Below are positions 6,483-13,688 of a DNA stretch of 19,479 nucleotides, in pieces. Position 1 is the first letter of the stretch. Each line of letters starts with the position of its first letter. The notes below the pieces were generated by a model. It saw nothing but the letters and a program-made list of their open reading frames with translations. It was not told where the DNA came from and did not search any database. The DNA is from JBIYSM02 sp044759095 (lineage in GTDB: Bacteria; Bacillota; Bacilli; Brevibacillales; Brevibacillaceae). The stretch is from NCBI RefSeq assembly GCF_044759095.2, contig NZ_JBIYSM020000059.1:1-19479 (forward strand). The letters run 5' to 3'. A program made the translations under genes and the position numbers.

Positions 6483-6721
6483 CAGCTGCCGGTCAACCGC
6501 TGCCAAAAAGATGGCTTTGGTTGTATCTGCATCATCCGGATGGAGGATATGGGGATGTAGGCAACCATGCCGTCCTCCTGCTCCAACAGTACACCTGATT
6601 GGGAATACGTCTGCAATTTGCCTTCCTCCCAAGCTGCGGTTTTCGTCGTTACCATGGCAGGTGCATAGTGGACGAGCACATTGCGACCCAAATATTCATC
6701 CAGGATATCGTCTTCCATCAT
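6482..6721 (-). CDS. Small unknown protein, probably a beta-barrel fold
   Basis: I do not recognise this 79-residue protein. It is soluble, acidic at the N-terminus, and rich in alternating hydrophobic residues (GRNVLVHYAP, GKLQTYSQSGVLLEQEDG, VAYIPISSIRMMQIQP). This is the pattern of a small five-strand barrel such as an Sm-like or SH3-like domain; that is inference. The ATG at 6721 is preferred because AAGGAAGTGA, close to the full anti-16S sequence, lies just upstream. An ATG at 6748 would give 88 residues but has no ribosome site. It lies downstream of lgt on the same strand, separated by a terminator and repeat copy D. Confidence 0.65.
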   Translation of the reverse strand: MMEDDILDEYLGRNVLVHYAPAMVTTKTAAWEEGKLQTYSQSGVLLEQEDGMVAYIPISSIRMMQIQPKPSFWQRLTGS

Positions 6722-6792
6722 GGCGTCGCTCACTTCCTTCTCTCTCATTTGTGTCTCTATTAGTATGGGCCGTTTTGCGACGATTCAGACAT

Positions 6793-6895
6793 AAGAAAAC
6801 CCAGCCGACTACGCTGGTGTCGGCTGGTGCCCCGAACCCTTTCCTTGTGGCTGTATTCGATGTCCCAATGTTATAAATTCTTATTTACCAAGCAA
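6793..6895 (-). repeat. Terminator-associated repeat, copy D (divergent right half)
   Basis: On the minus strand it begins TTGCTTGGTAAATAAGAATT after the lgt terminator, then TTGGGACATCGAATACAGCC and GGAAAGGGTTCGGGGC. The right half differs from the other copies: ACCAGCCGAC-ACCAGCGTA-GTCGGCTGG, a 9-bp hairpin (6801-6809 with 6819-6827), then GTTTTCTT. The hairpin has a different sequence but sits in the same place and has the same T-rich tail as in B and C. Unlike B and C it separates two genes in tandem, lgt and the gene at 6482-6721. Confidence 0.82.
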
Positions 6896-6926
6896 AAACC
6901 ACCGCACTTGAAGTGGGTGGTTTTTT
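6894..6926 (-). terminator. Terminator of lgt
   Basis: AACCACC-G-CACT pairs with AGTG-G-GTGGTT around a 3-nt loop. It is flanked by runs of A on one side and T on the other, so it can act in both directions. It lies 13 nt after the lgt stop codon, and copy D abuts it. Confidence 0.85.
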
Positions 6927-6938
6927 CATGATTTTGCC

Positions 6939-7736
6939 TTATTCCATGGATTTGTGCGGCCTGTTCACTTGTTTGCTGCGGATGGCGAAAATCACCATCA
7001 GCACGATTCCCAGGACGATCAGGGACAAGCTGACCAGCTGGGCGACACGCAGGGTGTTTCCGATCAACAGGCTGTCCGTGCGCATGCCTTCAATGTAAAA
7101 GCGCCCGATGGAATAGAGGATCATGTAGCTGAAAAGCACCTGTCCGTCAAATCGCTTCCATCGATACAGCATCAGCATCAACACGCCGAACACCAGTAGG
7201 TTCCACAGCGATTCGTACAAAAATGTCGGGTGGTAGTACTGTCCCCCAATCAGCATTTGATCCCGGATAAAAGCAGGGAAGCGGGACATAAACTCGGCCG
7301 AGACCGGACCGCCGTGCGCTTCCTGATTAATGAAGTTGCCCCAACGGCCGATCGCCTGTCCAAGGATGACGCTTGGCATCAAGAGATCGCCGAGCTGAAG
7401 GAAGGGCAAGCGGTGTTTCCGTATATACCAGGTGCCTGCCAGGACCCCGCCGATCAATCCGCCGTGAATTGCCAGCCCGCCTTTCCAGACAGCAAACATG
7501 TCCATCAGGTTGTCCCGGTAATGCTCCCATTCGAAGATGACGTAATAAGCGCGGGCGCAAATAATGGCTGCCGGGATGATCAGAACCACCATGTTCAATA
7601 CGTGGTCGGGGTCATAGCCTGCCCGCTTGGCATTATAGCGGGCCAGATACGTCCCCAGAAAGAAAGCAAGCCCCATAATCACACCATACCAGTGTACCTT
7701 GATGGGGCCAAGCGATAGTGCAATCGGATCAATCAC
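6939..7736 (-). CDS. lgt: Phosphatidylglycerol-prolipoprotein diacylglyceryl transferase
   Basis: Lgt moves a diacylglyceryl group from phosphatidylglycerol to the lipobox cysteine of prolipoproteins, the first step of lipoprotein maturation. The 265-residue membrane protein shows the family signature GRWGNFINQEAHGG at 130-143 and the essential HGG at 91-93 (LAIHGGLIGG). About seven hydrophobic segments are visible. I chose the GTG at 7736: GGGAGGA is 7 nt upstream and the protein then begins MIDPIALSLGPIKVHWYG, the usual start. A longer frame from 7808 runs through a likely promoter. It follows the LigD polymerase gene by 92 nt and is probably transcribed separately. Confidence 0.95.
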   Translation of the reverse strand: MIDPIALSLGPIKVHWYGVIMGLAFFLGTYLARYNAKRAGYDPDHVLNMVVLIIPAAIICARAYYVIFEWEHYRDNLMDMFAVWKGGLAIHGGLIGGVLAGTWYIRKHRLPFLQLGDLLMPSVILGQAIGRWGNFINQEAHGGPVSAEFMSRFPAFIRDQMLIGGQYYHPTFLYESLWNLLVFGVLMLMLYRWKRFDGQVLFSYMILYSIGRFYIEGMRTDSLLIGNTLRVAQLVSLSLIVLGIVLMVIFAIRSKQVNRPHKSME

Positions 7737-7777
7737 GTTGTTTTCCTCCCTGTTCTTGCCTTTCTCCATCTTCGCCC

Positions 7778-7806
7778 AGTATAGCACATCAAGGACAAGC
7801 TGTTCC
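7778..7806 (-). promoter_or_regulatory. Possible lgt promoter
   Basis: On the minus strand, TATACT (7783-7778) matches 5 of 6 positions of the -10 consensus. GGAACA lies 17 nt upstream as a weak -35. It is in the gap between the LigD polymerase gene and lgt, 41 nt before the GTG start. Confidence 0.4.
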
Positions 7807-7828
7807 AATCAGTGTCCAAGGGAAAAGA

Positions 7829-8743
7829 TTATTTTCGATTGAGAAACTGGAGGATGGTGTCCAGGGACACCTGCTGTTTCGGATTCTGCAAGGGCTGAAA
7901 CAAATCACCGATTTCACACAGCCGTGCAGGAACCGTGTGGATCGTAAACTGAGTGGGATGAATGTGCGGTACCTCATCCCACTTGAGCGGAGTGGAGACG
8001 GTCGCTTCCGGTCTGGCCCGGGCGCTGTACGCGGCAGCAAGCGTCTTTCCTCTCCAGTGCTGCAAATAATCAATGTACAACTTGGTTCCTCTGTTCTTCA
8101 CCAGCCGCTCGATGGTCAGAAGGTTCGGGTATTTCTCCACCAGATAAGTAGCGATAAACTGGCTCACCTGTCTTGTCTCTGCAAAGCTGTATCGACGCTC
8201 GATGGGGATGTATACCTGCAGTCCGCTGGCTCCCGACGTTTTCACATAAGCGGGCAGCTGAAGCTGGTCCAACACTTCCTTGAGGTGGAGGGCCGCCTCT
8301 CGAACCGGTTCAAACGAAGGGGTGGACGGATCCAGGTCAAATACCAGATCCGTCGGTGTTTCGTCATGCCCGAGATGAAAGGACACGTGCAGCTCCAGCG
8401 CAGCCTGATTGGCCATCCAGATGAGGGTGGGCAGATCGTTGCACAACGGATAGAGCGTGCCTTCCCAGTGCTTGGTGGCGATCCATCCCGGCGCATAGTC
8501 AGGGAGGTTTTTCTGATAAAAGTGCTTTTCATGGATGCCATGCGGGTAGCGAATGACGGTCAGCAAGCGATCTTTCATGTAGGGGAGCAGGTAGGCACTC
8601 ACCTCGATGAGATAGTGGATATAGTGGAGTTTGGTAACGCCCGCTTCGGGCCACAGGGGTTTTTGCGGATTGCTGATAATCAATTCCTTGTCATCCACTC
8701 GCAGGGCGTACTCTGATGCAGCGATCGACAAATGGAAGCACAC
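7829..8743 (-). CDS. LigD-type polymerase/primase domain protein (NHEJ)
   Basis: A stand-alone LigD polymerase domain (archaeo-eukaryotic primase fold) of up to 304 residues. It fills gaps and adds ribonucleotides at broken DNA ends before ligation. Catalytic residues are visible: the metal pair Asp136 and Asp138 in VFDLDPS, the third Asp225 in KLYIDYLQ, and the nucleotide-binding KTSGASGLQVYIP at 168-180. No ligase or phosphoesterase domain is attached. The start is uncertain: GTG at 8743 has a weak ribosome site, while TTG at 8731 has AAGGTG 9 nt upstream. It belongs functionally with the ligase gene at 9394-10344 and Ku at 12443-13360. Confidence 0.9.
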   Translation of the reverse strand: MCFHLSIAASEYALRVDDKELIISNPQKPLWPEAGVTKLHYIHYLIEVSAYLLPYMKDRLLTVIRYPHGIHEKHFYQKNLPDYAPGWIATKHWEGTLYPLCNDLPTLIWMANQAALELHVSFHLGHDETPTDLVFDLDPSTPSFEPVREAALHLKEVLDQLQLPAYVKTSGASGLQVYIPIERRYSFAETRQVSQFIATYLVEKYPNLLTIERLVKNRGTKLYIDYLQHWRGKTLAAAYSARARPEATVSTPLKWDEVPHIHPTQFTIHTVPARLCEIGDLFQPLQNPKQQVSLDTILQFLNRK

Positions 8744-8821
8744 CTTTCATCGTTTCATCAAGATTTTCTCCATCACCGGTTGCTGTTCGATCTTTCCTAA
8801 TGAACGCAGGGTGTATTACCT

Positions 8822-9421
8822 TTACGGCCTTGTCTCTCGGCTTTTTTTATGAGCATCCACTTTTTTATGGAAATCCAATAGATCTGAAACAGTCACAAAC
8901 TGAAAGCCTTTTTTCTGCAACTCTGGCAGGATTTCGCGAAGTGCTTCAACCGTCTGTTCACGTTTCCCGCCGTAATCATGAAAGAGAACGATGTCCCCAT
9001 TCCGTACGTTTGTTATCACTTTATTGACGATTTTTATTACACCTGGATTGCTCCAGTCGCGAGTATCCTGATGCCACGACCACATGACAACTCATAAGCC
9101 CTTGTTTTTGGCCACTTTGACAATCGAATCATTGTAATGCCCCCCCGGTGGGCGAAATAGCTGAGGATATATACCGGCTGAAGCAAAGATTAGTTCCTGC
9201 GTTTTTGTAACCTCTTCGCCCAGCTCTTTGGATGAGATTCTTTTAATATCAGGGTGGGTATAGGTGTGATTTGCTATTTCATGCCCATCCTTTACAAGTT
9301 GGAGAACCACGTCCGGACATTGGTATACCCTCGAACCTACTACGAAAAAAGTCGCTTTCGCCTGGTATTGTTTGCCACTCCTTATGGAGAAGTTCACTCT
9401 ACATTTCCGGTAACGGTACAA
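8822..9421 (-). pseudogene. Polysaccharide deacetylase (NodB/CE4), truncated and with an in-frame stop
   Basis: The remnant keeps most of the NodB fold: KATFFVVGSR, the zinc-binding HxxxH (NHTYTHPD), RPPGGHYN, the DTRDW segment and the late IVLFHD motif. Two lesions are seen. The N-terminal strand with the catalytic TFDDGPD motif is missing; similarity begins about at QYQAKATFF (near 9365), beside the ligase stop codon at 9394. An in-frame TGA at 9089-9091 then separates KNKGL from VVMWSWHQD. One C-to-T change in a CGA codon would explain the stop. Intact relatives deacetylate peptidoglycan or chitin-like glycans outside the cell. Without its catalytic Asp residues this copy should be inactive. 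The 9421 boundary is only the open frame and overlaps the ligase gene. Confidence 0.85.
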
Positions 9422-10344
9422 TCTGCTATGGACCTATCCACAATCGCCTGAATGCTGGGATGCCTCATGGTAAATCCGCGTGTCCATTCCAGAAATTGTA
9501 CTTTCACAACCAGTTCAGGCTTAATCCAAATCGCATCCTTGCTGCGCTCAGGTTCATTGATAAAGGGTTTGGATTTTATGATCAGCGGCTCTATCTTTCG
9601 CGTAAGGTCACGCCAATCCTGATTACTTAACTTTCCGGCTCCTGAATGCCCGATATAAATCAACTCTCCGCGGTCGTTGTACAAACCAAGCAGCAGTGCG
9701 TTTACAATCCCGTTTCGAAGGGTTACTCCTCCGATAACAGCAAAGAGATCACGAAAGATTTTCTTTTTCTGCCATCGTTTATCTTTCCCGCTGATTACAT
9801 AGGTGCTGGTAAGGTCCTTGCAGACGATTCCTTCCATTTGGTGTTGTTTCATTACCTCGAATAACCCGTCCGCATCCTCGAAATTTTGTACGAACTGAAC
9901 ATTTGGTTGAGGTTCAATGATTTGTTCAAGGATCGTTTGTCTTTCAGCCAATGTTTTATCGGTTACAGAATGACCGTTTACAAAAAGCACATCAAAGATC
10001 ATGTAAGTCACAGGTGTCTGTTTCATCGCGAGGCTGATGCTGTGCTGCTTTCGTACACTGTCTCTTTTCATCACTTCATGAAAGGATGGCCGGTTGCTGT
10101 CAAAAGCAATAATCTCCCCGTCAAGAATAACGGAAGAAGCTGAACAGTAGGCTTTTACCTCCCATAATTCGGGGTACTGCAACGTTCGATCATGTAATCT
10201 CCTGTTCATCAATCGTACTTCATGCCCATCATAGTACGTTAACATTCTTACCCCGTCCCACTTGACTTGTGCAATCCATTTGTCCCCTTTTGGCAATAAA
10301 TCAGCACGGATTGGCTCAAACGGAATGATCGGTGTAAAGTCCAT
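9394..10344 (-). CDS. ATP-dependent DNA ligase, LigD ligase-domain type (NHEJ)
   Basis: This 316-residue stand-alone ligase contains an adenylation domain and OB-fold. The adenylated lysine is Lys28 in QVKWDGVR (motif I). Other motifs follow: LDGEIIAFD (III), MEGIVCKD (IV) and the basic WQKKKIFRDLF (V). The C-terminal FLEWTRGFTMRHPS is typical of LigD ligase domains. It seals breaks brought together by Ku, using ATP. I chose the ATG at 10344 because GGAGG lies 4 nt upstream; the ATG at 10368 would add 8 residues and lacks a ribosome site. In B. subtilis, ligase and polymerase are fused in LigD (YkoU); here they are separate genes about 650 nt apart. Confidence 0.92.
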   Translation of the reverse strand: MDFTPIIPFEPIRADLLPKGDKWIAQVKWDGVRMLTYYDGHEVRLMNRRLHDRTLQYPELWEVKAYCSASSVILDGEIIAFDSNRPSFHEVMKRDSVRKQHSISLAMKQTPVTYMIFDVLFVNGHSVTDKTLAERQTILEQIIEPQPNVQFVQNFEDADGLFEVMKQHQMEGIVCKDLTSTYVISGKDKRWQKKKIFRDLFAVIGGVTLRNGIVNALLLGLYNDRGELIYIGHSGAGKLSNQDWRDLTRKIEPLIIKSKPFINEPERSKDAIWIKPELVVKVQFLEWTRGFTMRHPSIQAIVDRSIADCTVTGNVE

Positions 10345-10436
10345 ACGACCTCCAAAATTCGAGAGCATTTACGGATAGGGTTTCCCAATACATGATTTTT
10401 TGTTTGGTCTGAGTAGAAAAAATGATTTAGGGGAAA

Positions 10437-10619
10437 ATGGAACCAGAAATCCAAAAAGGGGGAAAAGTTGTGTTCATATATGGAAAAGAAATACCGTTGG
10501 GGGATGTCGTTTCGTCGGAGACCGCTTCAGAAACAACGAAGGATGTCATCGGCTCCAAAACAACAGAATTTATGTTTACTTACGGAAAAGATATCCCTCT
10601 AGAAGATATCTCCGAATGA
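10437..10619 (+). CDS. Small unknown protein with a duplicated YGK(E/D)IPL motif
   Basis: I do not recognise this protein of 60 residues (ATG at 10437) or 49 residues (GTG at 10470). It contains two copies of one motif 34 residues apart: VVFIYGKEIPLGDVV and FMFTYGKDIPLEDIS. Between them is a Ser/Thr/Glu-rich linker. No membrane segment, signal peptide or cysteine is present. Both starts have Shine-Dalgarno-like sequences: AGGGGA close to the ATG and GGGGG 7 nt before the GTG. The duplicated motif argues for a real gene. It ends 35 nt before the azoreductase gene on the same strand, with no terminator between, so they may share a transcript. Confidence 0.6.
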   Translation: MEPEIQKGGKVVFIYGKEIPLGDVVSSETASETTKDVIGSKTTEFMFTYGKDIPLEDISE

Positions 10620-10654
10620 AAAAGTAATCAGAAACGCAAGACGGAAAGGATGAA

Positions 10655-11317
10655 ATGGATATGTCGAAAATGTTATATATTACCGCAAACCCCAAATCTG
10701 ATGAGCAGTCTTACAGTTTATCGGTGGGAAGAGCGTTTCTGGAAGCGTACCGCACTGAAAAACCAAACGATGAAATAATCGAACTTGACCTTTACAAAAT
10801 GGACATCCCCTATATTGATACGGATGTGTTTAGCGGGTGGGGAAAACTCCAGCAAGGCAAGGCGTTTGAAGAATTGTCAGCGGAAGAAAAATCAAAAGTG
10901 GCCAAGATCAATGAGTTGACTGAGCAATTCATTTCCGCAGATAAGTATGTGTTTGTTACCCCCATGTGGAACTTTAGCATCCCGCCGAAAATGAAAGCGT
11001 ATATCGATACCATTTGTATCGCGGGAAAAACCTTCAAGTACACCGAAAATGGCCCTGTTGGTCTGTTAACGGATAAAAAGGCCGTTCATATCCAGGCGCG
11101 CGGGGGTATCTATTCTGAGGGGCCGGCCAAGGAAGTTGAGTTTGGAGACAGATATATGCGAGCCATCTTCCAATTTATTGGAATCACTGACGTTCAATCC
11201 ATTATCGTCGAAGGAATGGCTCAAATGCCAAATGAAGCAGAAAGCATCAAGCAAAAAGCAATTTTGAAAGCGCAGGAAGCAGCCAAAAAATTTGCCCGAG
11301 ATGTCGTGCAGGTATAA
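10655..11317 (+). CDS. azoR: FMN-dependent NADH-azoreductase
   Basis: The 220-residue flavodoxin-like protein matches the AzoR family. The N-terminal ITANPKSDEQSYSLSVGRAF binds the FMN phosphate. FVTPMWNFSIPPKMKAYID and the GPVGLLTDKKAVHIQARGG stretch complete the flavin site. It reduces quinones and azo compounds with NADH as a cytoplasmic homodimer and protects against electrophiles such as quinones. AAAGG is 5 nt before the ATG at 10655; a second Met follows two codons later. It ends directly at a strong terminator. Possibly cotranscribed with the small gene at 10437. Confidence 0.92.
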   Translation: MDMSKMLYITANPKSDEQSYSLSVGRAFLEAYRTEKPNDEIIELDLYKMDIPYIDTDVFSGWGKLQQGKAFEELSAEEKSKVAKINELTEQFISADKYVFVTPMWNFSIPPKMKAYIDTICIAGKTFKYTENGPVGLLTDKKAVHIQARGGIYSEGPAKEVEFGDRYMRAIFQFIGITDVQSIIVEGMAQMPNEAESIKQKAILKAQEAAKKFARDVVQV

Positions 11318-11353
11318 AAGGCGGTGAGGGAGAACCTCATCGCCTTGCTTTTT
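11318..11353 (+). terminator. Terminator of azoR
   Basis: AAGGCGGTGAGG (11318-11329) pairs with CCTCATCGCCTT (11335-11346), 12 bp with one G-U pair and a 5-nt loop, followed by GCTTTTT. It starts at the base after the stop codon. Confidence 0.92.
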
Positions 11354-11521
11354 CCGCGGGAGACAATGCCGGTAACGCGCTTGTCAACTTTGCCGTCGGT
11401 CAACTTATTTTCCCCGTCCCTATAGTGATGACGCGGTCTAAAACTGTTTCTGTAGACCCACACGCAAGTCGTCTGGTACGATGAAGGTCGCTTGACGTGA
11501 AAGGGTTGAGGTGATGTCGTT

Positions 11522-12406
11522 GTGGATCTGTACGCCAATTTGAAAAAGGGAGAGAAAGGCGCTTGGGTGAGCATCATCGCCTATGTTTTCTGCTCTTTGC
11601 TCAAAGTGGGTATCGCGCTCTGGGCCGGGTCTGAAGCGCTGTTGGCCGACGGGCTCAACAACATGACGGATGTGGTCGCTTCGGCAGCGGTTCTGATCGG
11701 CTTACGGATTTCCCGCAAGCCGCCCGACCAGGACCACCCGTACGGTCACTTTCGCGCCGAGACGATTGCTGCGCTGATCGCTTCGTTCATCATGCTGGCT
11801 GTCGGCGTTCAGGTTATCTTGCAGGCTGTTCCGAATGCCTTTGCCCGAAATACAGAGCCGCCCGACTGGTTGGCAGCATGGACGGCGCTGTTTTCCTCCA
11901 TCGTCATGCTGGGGGTGTACCGCTACAACTACCGGCTCGCCAAACAAGTTCGGAGCCAGGCGCTGATGGCGGCAGCTCAGGACAACCGCTCTGATGCGTT
12001 GGTCAGCATGGGAACGTTTGCTGGAATTACCGGGGCCCAGCTGCAATATCACTGGCTGGATCCATTGGCCGCCGTAGTCGTGGGTGTTATCATATGTAGG
12101 ACCGCCTGGGGGATCTTTCGGGAAGCAACGCATCGCCTGACGGATGGATTTGACCAGGAAAAGCTGGAAGTGCTGCGCAGTACGATTGCCGACATACCTG
12201 GAGTGGAGGACATCAAGGAAATAAAAGCAAGATATCACGGCAGCAGTGTCCTGGTTGACGTCGTCATTCACGTCGACTCTAGCCTGAACGTGTTGGAGAG
12301 TCACATGATTACGGAACAAATCGAGAGCAGGATGGTTGCTGAGCACAACGTCAATTCCGTACACATTCACATTGAACCGGACGAGCGTTTGGTTCAATCC
12401 AACTAG
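11522..12406 (+). CDS. Cation diffusion facilitator, probable manganese exporter
   Basis: This 294-residue CDF protein has about six hydrophobic segments and a cytoplasmic C-terminal domain ending in VNSVHIHIEP. The transport site is visible: Asn46 and Asp50 in segment 2 (ADGLNNMTD) and Asp154 and Asp158 in segment 5 (AQDNRSDA). An Asn-Asp-Asp-Asp set is characteristic of manganese CDFs (MntE, MneP), whereas zinc members usually have His/Asp. It would export Mn2+ in exchange for protons. The GTG at 11522 follows GAGGTGAT by about 6 nt. The 168 nt between the azoR terminator and this gene should hold its promoter, but I see no convincing -35/-10 pair. It is convergent with Ku. Confidence 0.88.
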   Translation: MDLYANLKKGEKGAWVSIIAYVFCSLLKVGIALWAGSEALLADGLNNMTDVVASAAVLIGLRISRKPPDQDHPYGHFRAETIAALIASFIMLAVGVQVILQAVPNAFARNTEPPDWLAAWTALFSSIVMLGVYRYNYRLAKQVRSQALMAAAQDNRSDALVSMGTFAGITGAQLQYHWLDPLAAVVVGVIICRTAWGIFREATHRLTDGFDQEKLEVLRSTIADIPGVEDIKEIKARYHGSSVLVDVVIHVDSSLNVLESHMITEQIESRMVAEHNVNSVHIHIEPDERLVQSN

Positions 12407-12434
12407 AAAAAACCGGAGGCCCCCTCCGGTTTTT
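12407..12434. terminator. Bidirectional terminator between the CDF gene and Ku
   Basis: AAAAACCGGAGG (12408-12419) pairs with CCTCCGGTTTTT (12423-12434) around a 3-nt loop. It is symmetrical, with A and T runs on the two sides, and sits between two convergent genes. Confidence 0.93.
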
Positions 12435-12442
12435 CACGTTCT

Positions 12443-13360
12443 TCAGGCTTCCGCCTTTTTTCGTCTCAGCTTTTTGGTAGTCGTTGTCGCTCCCGCGGGG
12501 GACGTTTTTTCCTCTGCTGCCTTTTCCTTTGCTGCTGCCGGTTTCGGAGTCGGCTCCGGTTCCAGTTTGACTGGTGCGGCGGTGCCCCCGGCAGCGGTTG
12601 CGGCCAGGCTTTCTTTGAGCGCCTGCATCAGATCGATCACATTTGCCTTCGGGGCTGCCGGAGCTGTGGTCACTTCCTGACCCTCCAGCTTTTTCTCGAT
12701 CAACTCCTGAAGCTGACCGCGATAGTGATCTTTGTACTTCGCAGGTTCAAATGCGGTCGTCATGTTGGCGATCAGCTCTGCTGCCATCTTCAACTCGTTT
12801 TCCGCCAGGGTGATGTCCTGTTCCGGAAGCGCCGGTACTTGCGCTACGGGCCGCACTTCATCCGGATAGAAAATCGTCTCCAGTACGATGCAATGCTCGT
12901 ACAGCCGGACGACTGCCAGGCTTTGCCGGTTTCGCAGCGTTACCTGGGCGACGGCGATTTTCCCCGTTTGCTCCATGGCAGAGCGCAGCAGGGCGTACGC
13001 CTTTTCACCTGTTTCCTGGGGAGAGAGGTAGTAGCTTTTATCGAAGTAGATCGGGTCGATTTCGGATAGGTCAACAAAGTCCAGGATTTCAATGGCTTTG
13101 CGCGTCTCCGGAGTGATCGCTTCCAGATCTTCGTCCCGAATGATGACGAAATTGCCTTTTTCGTATTCAAACCCGCGAATGATTTCGCTTGTTTCAATCT
13201 CCCGTTCGCAGTGAGGGCACATTTTGGCGTATTTGATCGGGGTGTTGCACTCCTTGTGCAGTTGGCGAAAACGTATGTCACGCTCTTCAGTCGCCGTGTA
13301 CATCCGTACCGGAATATTGACGAGACCGAAGCTGATGGAGCCTTTCCAGACTGTATGCAT
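12443..13360 (-). CDS. ku: Ku protein, NHEJ DNA-end binding
   Basis: Bacterial Ku forms a homodimeric ring on double-strand ends and recruits LigD. The 305-residue protein starts with the family opening MHTVWKGSISFGLVNIPVRM and keeps the Cys-containing insert (CNTPIKYAKMCPHCERE). DEDLEAITPE and IYFDKSYYLSP follow, typical of the beta-barrel core. The C-terminus from about residue 235 is a long Ala/Pro/Lys-rich tail ending in basic residues, of the kind that binds DNA in other bacterial Ku proteins. GGAGG is 7 nt before the ATG. The minus-strand upstream region has GATACTAAG (13401-13393), which could be a -10, but no clear partner. Its ligase and polymerase lie about 2 to 5 kb away on the same strand. 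Confidence 0.95.
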   Translation of the reverse strand: MHTVWKGSISFGLVNIPVRMYTATEERDIRFRQLHKECNTPIKYAKMCPHCEREIETSEIIRGFEYEKGNFVIIRDEDLEAITPETRKAIEILDFVDLSEIDPIYFDKSYYLSPQETGEKAYALLRSAMEQTGKIAVAQVTLRNRQSLAVVRLYEHCIVLETIFYPDEVRPVAQVPALPEQDITLAENELKMAAELIANMTTAFEPAKYKDHYRGQLQELIEKKLEGQEVTTAPAAPKANVIDLMQALKESLAATAAGGTAAPVKLEPEPTPKPAAAKEKAAEEKTSPAGATTTTKKLRRKKAEA

Positions 13361-13442
13361 CGTGATTCCTCCTGAACCGCCTTCAACTTGCTCTTAGTAT
13401 CCGCCCGCTTCTTTCGGAAGTCAGCAAGCAAGTTTTGGCGAG

Positions 13443-13474
13443 AAAAAAGACCAGCTCTGGGGCTGGTCCTTTTT
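13443..13474. terminator. Terminator between the 47-residue gene and Ku
   Basis: GACCAGC (13449-13455) pairs with GCTGGTC (13462-13468) with A and T runs on the two sides. On the minus strand it lies just after the gene at 13494-13637 and upstream of Ku, so the two are separate transcripts. Confidence 0.85.
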
Positions 13475-13493
13475 GCTGAACTGGGTGGGGAAA

Positions 13494-13637
13494 TCACTGT
13501 CCGTGCTTGATGATGTCCGACTGGTCGGCCTCCGACTGCATTTCACGAGCCCGATCCTTTCCGATGCCGCTACGATCTGCCAGGGACTGGGCGGCTGCTG
13601 CTTCCTGCTTCATTTTTGACGGCATTTTCTCTGACAT
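13494..13637 (-). CDS. Small 47-residue protein of unknown function
   Basis: The protein begins MSEKMPSKMKQEAAAAQSLA and ends SDIIKHGQ. It is highly polar, alanine-rich and probably helical, with no membrane segment. The MPSKMKQEAA opening is reminiscent of small stress or spore-associated proteins of Bacillales with an MPSKMTxEAA start, but I cannot name a family. Evidence that it is real: a perfect GGAGG 7 nt before the ATG, a terminator just after the stop, and a structured leader upstream. Its isolation between a leader with its own terminator and Ku suggests separate regulation. Confidence 0.7.
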   Translation of the reverse strand: MSEKMPSKMKQEAAAAQSLADRSGIGKDRAREMQSEADQSDIIKHGQ

Positions 13638-13688
13638 GGCTGTGCCTCCTCTGTGGCGATTCTATTCGATAGTCTCCCGCGGCGGAAC

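Noticed and set aside
7718..8716. Plus-strand open frame of 332 codons
   Set aside because: It is antisense to the LigD polymerase gene, which has intact catalytic residues.
13393..13430. SigG-type promoter ahead of Ku
   Set aside because: GATACTAAG resembles a -10, but no matching -35 lies at the right distance, so spore-specific control of Ku is not supported here.
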